Shown: positions 59,708-64,000 of the stretch, piece after piece | Layout of the letters: every line of letters begins with the position of its first letter | How positions within the stretch are numbered: position 1 is the stretch's first letter | Source: Actimicrobium antarcticum | GTDB lineage: Bacteria > Pseudomonadota > Gammaproteobacteria > Burkholderiales > Burkholderiaceae_D | Assembly: GCF_039536745.1 (NCBI RefSeq) | Contig: NZ_BAAAZE010000014.1 | Coordinates: forward strand, 239,794-303,793 | Direction of reading: 5' to 3' | Length of the DNA stretch: 64,000 nt | Position numbers and translations under genes: made by a program | Notes under the pieces: model-generated | What the model saw: only the letters and a program-made list of their open reading frames with translations | Told to the model about the DNA's origin: nothing | The model's database searches: none

Positions 59708-59830
59708 CTAATTTACGAAGTAAATCTATTTACAATCGTAACGAGAATGTTTGCTTTGAACACCAATTGTATGAAAACCAGAAAGCTGCCCATCGGCATA
59801 GCGCACCGTAAGTTACAAGGAGACCGTCAC

Positions 59831-61327
59831 ATGAACGATACCAATTATTTCCTGCAAAAAAACTACGTTCAGGCTGACCGTCTGATGCTGGGTATTTTGT
59901 GGGGTGCATTCGTGATGAGCCTGGCGCTCTCCGGCATGCACGACACGCTGACCTGGGCACTCGTGGTCGGCCTGCCGGCCGTCCTGATACCGACCGGACT
60001 GATCCTGACTGCCGGCGGCAGTTTCCTGACACGCGCCGTGGTGGCAGCGGCCTTGATGGTGTTCTCCGCGCTGCATATTCATCAGGCTGCCGGCATGTCG
60101 GAACTCCATTTCGGCATCTTTGTCTTGCTGGCGGTGTTGCTCTGTTATCGCGACTGGTCCGTGATCGTGATCGCCGCCGCGGTGATTGCAGTACACCACC
60201 TGAGTTTCAATTATCTGCAGCAATGGGGCTATGGCGTGATTTGCTTCACCGAGCCGGGGCTAGGCAAGGTGATTTCGCATGCTGCGTATGTGGTGGTCGA
60301 ATCGGGCGTGCTGGCGTATCTGGCGGTGGTGCTGCATCGGGATGCGGTGCAAAGCGCAGAGCTGAAAGTCAGCGTCAGCCGGATGACCGCACAAGGTGCC
60401 GGCGTCATCGACCTGACCGCGCTGAACCGCAATGTCGAAAGCGAAAGTGGCGTCGCCTTGCAAGGCATCGTGACGCAACTGCACAGCGCCGTGGCCAGCG
60501 TACGTAGCGGCGTCGAAACCATGGCCGTGGCCTCGCGCGAGATCGCCAGCGGCACGCTGGATTTGTCCTCCCGCACCGAACAGCAAGCCAGCTCGCTCAG
60601 CGAAACCGCAGCGTCGATGCTGCAAATGACCGCCACCGTGAAACAGAATGTCGAGCGCGCCCGGGAGGCCAACCAGATGGCGCTGACGTCGTCCGACATT
60701 GCCGTCAAAGGAGGTCAGGTTGTCACTCGTGTGGTCGACACCATGAAATCGATCTCGGAGTCGTCGCGCAAGATTTCCGACATCACCAGCGTGGTCGACA
60801 GCATCGCGTTCCAGACCAATATCCTGGCCCTGAATGCGGCTGTCGAAGCGGCGCGCGCGGGCGAGCAGGGGCGCGGTTTTGCGGTAGTCGCTGCCGAGGT
60901 GCGCAACCTCGCCCAACGCTCGGCGGCCGCGGCAAAGGACATTTCGGCACTGATCAACGAGTCGGTCATCAGCGTCGATGCCGGCAGCAAGCTGGCCAGC
61001 GAAGCGGGCGCGACCATGACCGATATCGTGGCCAGCATCCAGAAGGTGAATGCGATCATGACCGATATCAGCGACGCCAGCCAGGAACAGAGCCGCGGCA
61101 TCGAGCAGGTCAATCAGGCCATCAGTCAGATGGATCAGGTCACGCAGCAAAATGCCGCGCTGGTCGAAGAATCGGCAGCGGCCTCCGAAACCCTGCAGGA
61201 CCAGGCCGCCAATCTGGTCGAAGTGATGAGCGTGTTCCGGCTCGATGAACAGACCCAGAGATCGCTGCGGCCGCAACTGGCGCAGGCGCGCTCGGGGATG
61301 CTGGCGCTGCCGTCAGGACGGCGCTGA
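59831..61327 (+). CDS. methyl-accepting chemotaxis protein
   Basis: The 498-residue protein has an N-terminal membrane region of several hydrophobic segments (about residues 20-180) in place of a large periplasmic sensor domain. It then has a coiled-coil signalling domain with the hairpin tip I-A-F-Q-T-N-I-L-A-L-N-A-A-V-E-A-A-R-A-G-E-Q-G-R-G-F-A-V-V. The C-terminal part ends without an NWETF-type pentapeptide. AAGGAG lies upstream of the ATG. The ligand is unknown; sensing through the membrane region is likely. No che genes are in the window. Confidence 0.92.
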   Translation: MNDTNYFLQKNYVQADRLMLGILWGAFVMSLALSGMHDTLTWALVVGLPAVLIPTGLILTAGGSFLTRAVVAAALMVFSALHIHQAAGMSELHFGIFVLLAVLLCYRDWSVIVIAAAVIAVHHLSFNYLQQWGYGVICFTEPGLGKVISHAAYVVVESGVLAYLAVVLHRDAVQSAELKVSVSRMTAQGAGVIDLTALNRNVESESGVALQGIVTQLHSAVASVRSGVETMAVASREIASGTLDLSSRTEQQASSLSETAASMLQMTATVKQNVERAREANQMALTSSDIAVKGGQVVTRVVDTMKSISESSRKISDITSVVDSIAFQTNILALNAAVEAARAGEQGRGFAVVAAEVRNLAQRSAAAAKDISALINESVISVDAGSKLASEAGATMTDIVASIQKVNAIMTDISDASQEQSRGIEQVNQAISQMDQVTQQNAALVEESAAASETLQDQAANLVEVMSVFRLDEQTQRSLRPQLAQARSGMLALPSGRR

Positions 61328-61438
61328 CGATAGCGGAAGATGCAGGCTGCCAGGACTTCCTGCAAGCACTCTGGCAGCACACTGCATTGACCTCGATACG
61401 CGTCGCGCCATTGCTGGCGACGGATCGCATGCGGGTAC

Positions 61439-62080
61439 TCAGGCCAGCAGCGTCAGTGGTACGCCAGTCAGAGCCTGTAATTCTGCCAATGTGATTCCCG
61501 CGACCATCTCGCGCACCACCAGGCCGGTTGGCGTGACATCCAGCACGGCCAGGTCGGTATAGATCCGGCTGACGCAGCCGATGCAGGTCAGCGGATAGGT
61601 ACACCGGTCAACGATCTTGCTAGCGCCGTCCTTGGTCTGGTGCGCCATCATCACGAAGACTTGCCTGGCACCGACGGCGAGATCCATCGCGCCACCGACG
61701 GCAGGAATCGCATCGGGTGCGCCGGTGTGCCAGTTGGCCAGATCGCCAGTGACCGACACCTGAAACGCACCGAGCACGCAAAAATCCAGATGGCCGCCGC
61801 GCATCATCGCGAACGAGTCGCCGTGATGGAAGTACGATCCGCCCGGCAGCAATGTGACCGGCTGCTTGCCGGCATTGATCAGGTCGTCGTCTTCGTCGCC
61901 GGGAGCCGGTGCCGGGCCCATGCCAAGCAAGCCGTTTTCGCTGTGCAGGAAGATGTCGCGGTCCTTGTCGAGGTGATTGGCAACCATGGTCGGCAAGCCG
62001 ATCCCCAGATTGACATACGCGCCTTCGGGCAGATCCTGCGCCACGCGCGCCGCCATCTGATCACGACTCAGGCGCTTCAT
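61439..62080 (-). CDS. pcaJ: 3-oxoacid (oxoadipate-type) CoA-transferase subunit B
   Basis: The 213-residue protein has the subunit B catalytic region S-E-N-G-L-L-G-M-G with the Glu that forms the CoA thioester, plus N-L-G-I-G-L-P-T near the start. It pairs with subunit A directly upstream; the stop of A and the start of B overlap as ATGA. The pair moves CoA from succinyl-CoA to 3-oxoadipate or acetoacetate. The oxoadipate name is chosen from the resemblance of subunit A to PcaI; scoB is the alternative. No other pca genes are adjacent. Confidence 0.85.
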   Translation of the reverse strand: MKRLSRDQMAARVAQDLPEGAYVNLGIGLPTMVANHLDKDRDIFLHSENGLLGMGPAPAPGDEDDDLINAGKQPVTLLPGGSYFHHGDSFAMMRGGHLDFCVLGAFQVSVTGDLANWHTGAPDAIPAVGGAMDLAVGARQVFVMMAHQTKDGASKIVDRCTYPLTCIGCVSRIYTDLAVLDVTPTGLVVREMVAGITLAELQALTGVPLTLLA

Positions 62081-62748
62081 TTGGCCTGCTCCTGCGCGAC
62101 CACGCGCTGTACAAAAATGCCGGGAGTGATGATGTGTTCCGGGTCGAGCTCGCCCAGCGCCACCACTTCACTGACTTGGGCAATGGTGCACTTGGCCGCC
62201 ATCGCCATGATCGGACCGAAATTGCGCGCGGCCTTGCGGTACACCAGGTTGCCCCAGCGGTCGCCGCGAAGTGCCTTGATCAGCGCCACGTCAGCGTGGA
62301 TCGGCGATTCCAGCACGTAGTGCTTACCATCGATGCAGCGGGTTTCCTTGCCTTCGGCCAGCAATGTGCCATACCCCGTCGGCGAAAAAAATCCGCCGAT
62401 GCCGGCACCGGCGGCGCGGATGCGCTCGGCCAGATTGCCTTGCGGGGTCAGTTCCAGTTCGATCTCGCCGGCGCGGTACAGCGCGTCGAAGACATGCGAA
62501 TCGGTCTGGCGCGGGAACGAGCAAATGATCTTGCGTACGCGCCTGGCCTTGAGCAGCGCGGCGAGTCCGGTGTCGCCGTTGCCGGCATTGTTGTTGATGA
62601 TGGTGAGGTCGCGCGCGCCTTGCGCGATGAGCGCATCGATCAGCGCTGACGGGATGCCTGCGTCACCGAAGCCGCCGATCATGACGGCGGCACCATCCTG
62701 TATGTCTGAAACCGCTGCCTGCAGCGATACGGAAATCTTGTCGATCAC
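62077..62748 (-). CDS. pcaI: 3-oxoacid (oxoadipate-type) CoA-transferase subunit A
   Basis: The 223-residue protein has the CoA-binding G-G-F-G-D-A-G-I-P near residue 26, then N-N-N-A-G-N-G-D-T-G-L and I-I-C-S-F-P-R-Q-T-D-S, the run found in PcaI-type subunits. It also has G-I-G-G-F-F-S-P-T-G-Y-G-T. It forms the heteromer with the downstream subunit. A 320-bp divergent spacer separates it from the ferritin-like gene. The substrate could be 3-oxoadipate (aromatic catabolism) or acetoacetate. Confidence 0.87.
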   Translation of the reverse strand: MIDKISVSLQAAVSDIQDGAAVMIGGFGDAGIPSALIDALIAQGARDLTIINNNAGNGDTGLAALLKARRVRKIICSFPRQTDSHVFDALYRAGEIELELTPQGNLAERIRAAGAGIGGFFSPTGYGTLLAEGKETRCIDGKHYVLESPIHADVALIKALRGDRWGNLVYRKAARNFGPIMAMAAKCTIAQVSEVVALGELDPEHIITPGIFVQRVVAQEQAK

Positions 62749-63068
62749 GGGGACCCCTCATGTGGTTACGACAGTCCAGGCCGAAGCCTGATCGATTGGA
62801 ACGAGTGACGGACACCAGCGTGCAGCACCGTCCGCGCCATGCCAAGGCTACCGTAAACGGGTACGCTGCCTGGCGCGCAGTATCGATGCCGGCACTGCCG
62901 CAGGCTGCGCGGGAAATGGCGGTGCTCGATGCGTCGAAAACCGCATCTCCACAAGCCGGACTCAACGACAAACGGCATCGATTGGACGCCGTATTTACTG
63001 CACAATGCATCCGGCACGTTGCCATCATCGACCGACTGAAGGATTCTCTACCCACGAAGGAGCACGCT
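62749..63068. other. divergent spacer between pcaI and the ferritin-like gene
   Basis: It should hold both promoters. The frame of the ferritin-like gene stays open through it, but the added residues (R-P-K-P-D-R-L-E-R-V and so on) look like noise and no ribosome site supports them. I see no clear operator. Confidence 0.5.
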
Positions 63069-63524
63069 ATGGACGACGCAAAAAAGCAGGTGGCAATTGA
63101 CGGACTCAATCGCATCATGGAGCTGGAGTTGGCCGGGGTCGTGAAGTACACCCACTATTCGCTGATGGTGTACGGCTACAACCGGATTCCGATTGTGTCC
63201 TGGCTCAAGGGCAATGCCGACGAAAGTCTGGTGCACGCCCACAAGGCGGGCGAACTGGTCACGCTGCTGGGCGGCCACCCTTCCCTCAAAATCGGCACGC
63301 TACTGGAAACCGAAGAGCACGACATCGGCGACATCCTGCGCGAGAGCCTGGCCCACGAAAAGACCGCGCTGGTCGCCTATTACGATTTGCTCAAGATCGC
63401 CGAAGGCAGTTCTGTTTTGCTGGAAGAATATGCGCGCGAGATGATCGTTCAGGAAGAACTGCATCTGGATGAAGTCAACAAGATGCTGCGTCGGCCTGGC
63501 GCGACCGAGGAATTCAAGGAGTAG
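63069..63524 (+). CDS. ferritin-like / bacterioferritin-family protein
   Basis: The 151-residue protein is a four-helix ferritin-like chain. Iron-ligand candidates are Glu in M-E-L-E-L-A-G-V-V-K-Y, Glu and His in T-E-E-H-D-I-G, and Glu-x-x-His in V-Q-E-E-L-H-L-D-E. The Met that binds heme in bacterioferritin is not clearly placed. AAGGAG lies upstream of the start. It would store iron or protect DNA; the exact subgroup is uncertain. Confidence 0.8.
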   Translation: MDDAKKQVAIDGLNRIMELELAGVVKYTHYSLMVYGYNRIPIVSWLKGNADESLVHAHKAGELVTLLGGHPSLKIGTLLETEEHDIGDILRESLAHEKTALVAYYDLLKIAEGSSVLLEEYAREMIVQEELHLDEVNKMLRRPGATEEFKE

Positions 63525-63841
63525 ACGATTGTTGCGGCGCCGGGTCGTGCGTCGAGGTTGCCGAATCGAGGCGATCGCTCGTGCCGTCGGCGCTGGCGTG
63601 TCGAGTTGCAGAGTGCGTTGAAAGGCTTGCCCGTTCTCGGTTGGCTTGCCGTAAAAGATATCAGCCGTTCGGCCGCACACCGCCCTCGCCCGACAGCGAT
63701 GCGGTGGGTTGATGTGAAGTAAAACGAATTGAGCGCTTTGCAGGTCGACACTGCCATTCGAATGACATCCCTGCATTACGGAGTCTCGAACCGTCAGTTT
63801 CTTTCATTGTTCAGGGCGCCGCAAGGTGCGCTGCATGACTG
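63525..63841. other. spacer after the ferritin-like gene
   Basis: I see no gene I can support here. It ends where a copy of the dispersed repeat begins. Confidence 0.5.
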
Positions 63842-64000
63842 TTGGGCTGCGAAGCCCAACATGCGTCAGGTTGCTTTGCGGGTCGCCACGACGCGCGGTC
63901 TGCGGTCTGCGGTCTGCGGAAGCTAAAACGGGTTGCGCTCCGTGGAGCCAAGCCGGGTGCGGCCCGGCAGCCGGTCACTTCTTTTTGCTTCGCCAAAAAG
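63842..64000 (+). repeat. dispersed intergenic repeat, copy D, cut by the window edge
   Basis: It opens with TTGGGCTGCGAAGCCCAAC and runs through the same CGGTCTGCGG and CACTTCTTTTTGCTTCGC blocks as copies A and B, some 6 kb away. It carries three CGGTCTG-type units where A and B have two, so the block varies in copy number. Confidence 0.85.

Overview
The window looks like chromosomal DNA of a betaproteobacterium of the Burkholderiales, most plausibly Oxalobacteraceae-like. The reasons are moderately high GC, a glucokinase fused to a HexR/RpiR regulator inside a zwf-pgl operon, an Oxalobacteraceae-style kaiBC/c-di-GMP cluster, and a dispersed intergenic repeat of a type common in these genomes. 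The genus cannot be fixed from sequence alone. I saw no rRNA, tRNA, CRISPR array, phage or intact transposase. One run of Ns (57949-57981) marks an assembly gap.

1-9992 (minus strand): a metal-homeostasis locus, most likely zinc. From the promoter inward it holds a Fur/Zur-type regulator, a COG0523 GTPase, a MerC-type membrane protein, a NiCoT-type permease, a second COG0523 GTPase, a TonB-dependent receptor, a TlpA-like protein, a small coupled ORF, a ZrgA-like (DUF2796) protein, a MacB/LolD-like ABC pair and a DUF3299 protein cut by the window edge. Four copies of a palindrome, TGCAAC-N3-GTTGCA, lie before zur (two), before the first GTPase and before the NiCoT gene. They are good candidates for Zur operators.

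9993-27667: an aldo/keto reductase and a SHOCT-domain exported protein, then sugar metabolism. A LamB-like porin (12235-13479) and a divergent pair, zwf-pgl-glk/hexR (minus) and gtsABCD glucose ABC uptake (plus), share a family of TGTAG-N5-CTACA-like sites that fit HexR. Between them are a CarO/OmpW-like barrel and two tandem ankyrin-type paralogs with duplicated leaders. After gtsD come a beta-hydroxyacid dehydrogenase and yghU.

27668-34209: an accessory patch. It has a HipA/YjjJ-like kinase, a doc/AbrB-type toxin-antitoxin pair bracketed by two ~300-bp direct repeats, katE, and a scar of broken genes (truncated HEPN partner, MNT nucleotidyltransferase, glycosyltransferase tail).

34262-49485: ethanolamine use (eat-eutB-eutC), a small lipoprotein, a small acidic protein, two tandem PhoA-family phosphatases with a companion exported protein, a CsgG-like lipoprotein, a GAF-GGDEF cyclase, and a kaiC-kaiB-PAS/GGDEF/EAL cluster.

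49736-64000: a cupin, a GST, a phospholipase-D lipoprotein with AsmA, CsbD, small proteins, DUF1653 and an RsuA-type pseudouridine synthase. The 3' end of that synthase gene is duplicated across a ~1.2-kb palindromic repeat island with a 12-bp minisatellite at its core. Then come glycerate kinase, a chemoreceptor, the two subunits of a 3-oxoacid (oxoadipate-type) CoA-transferase, a ferritin-like protein and a further copy of the dispersed repeat at the right edge.
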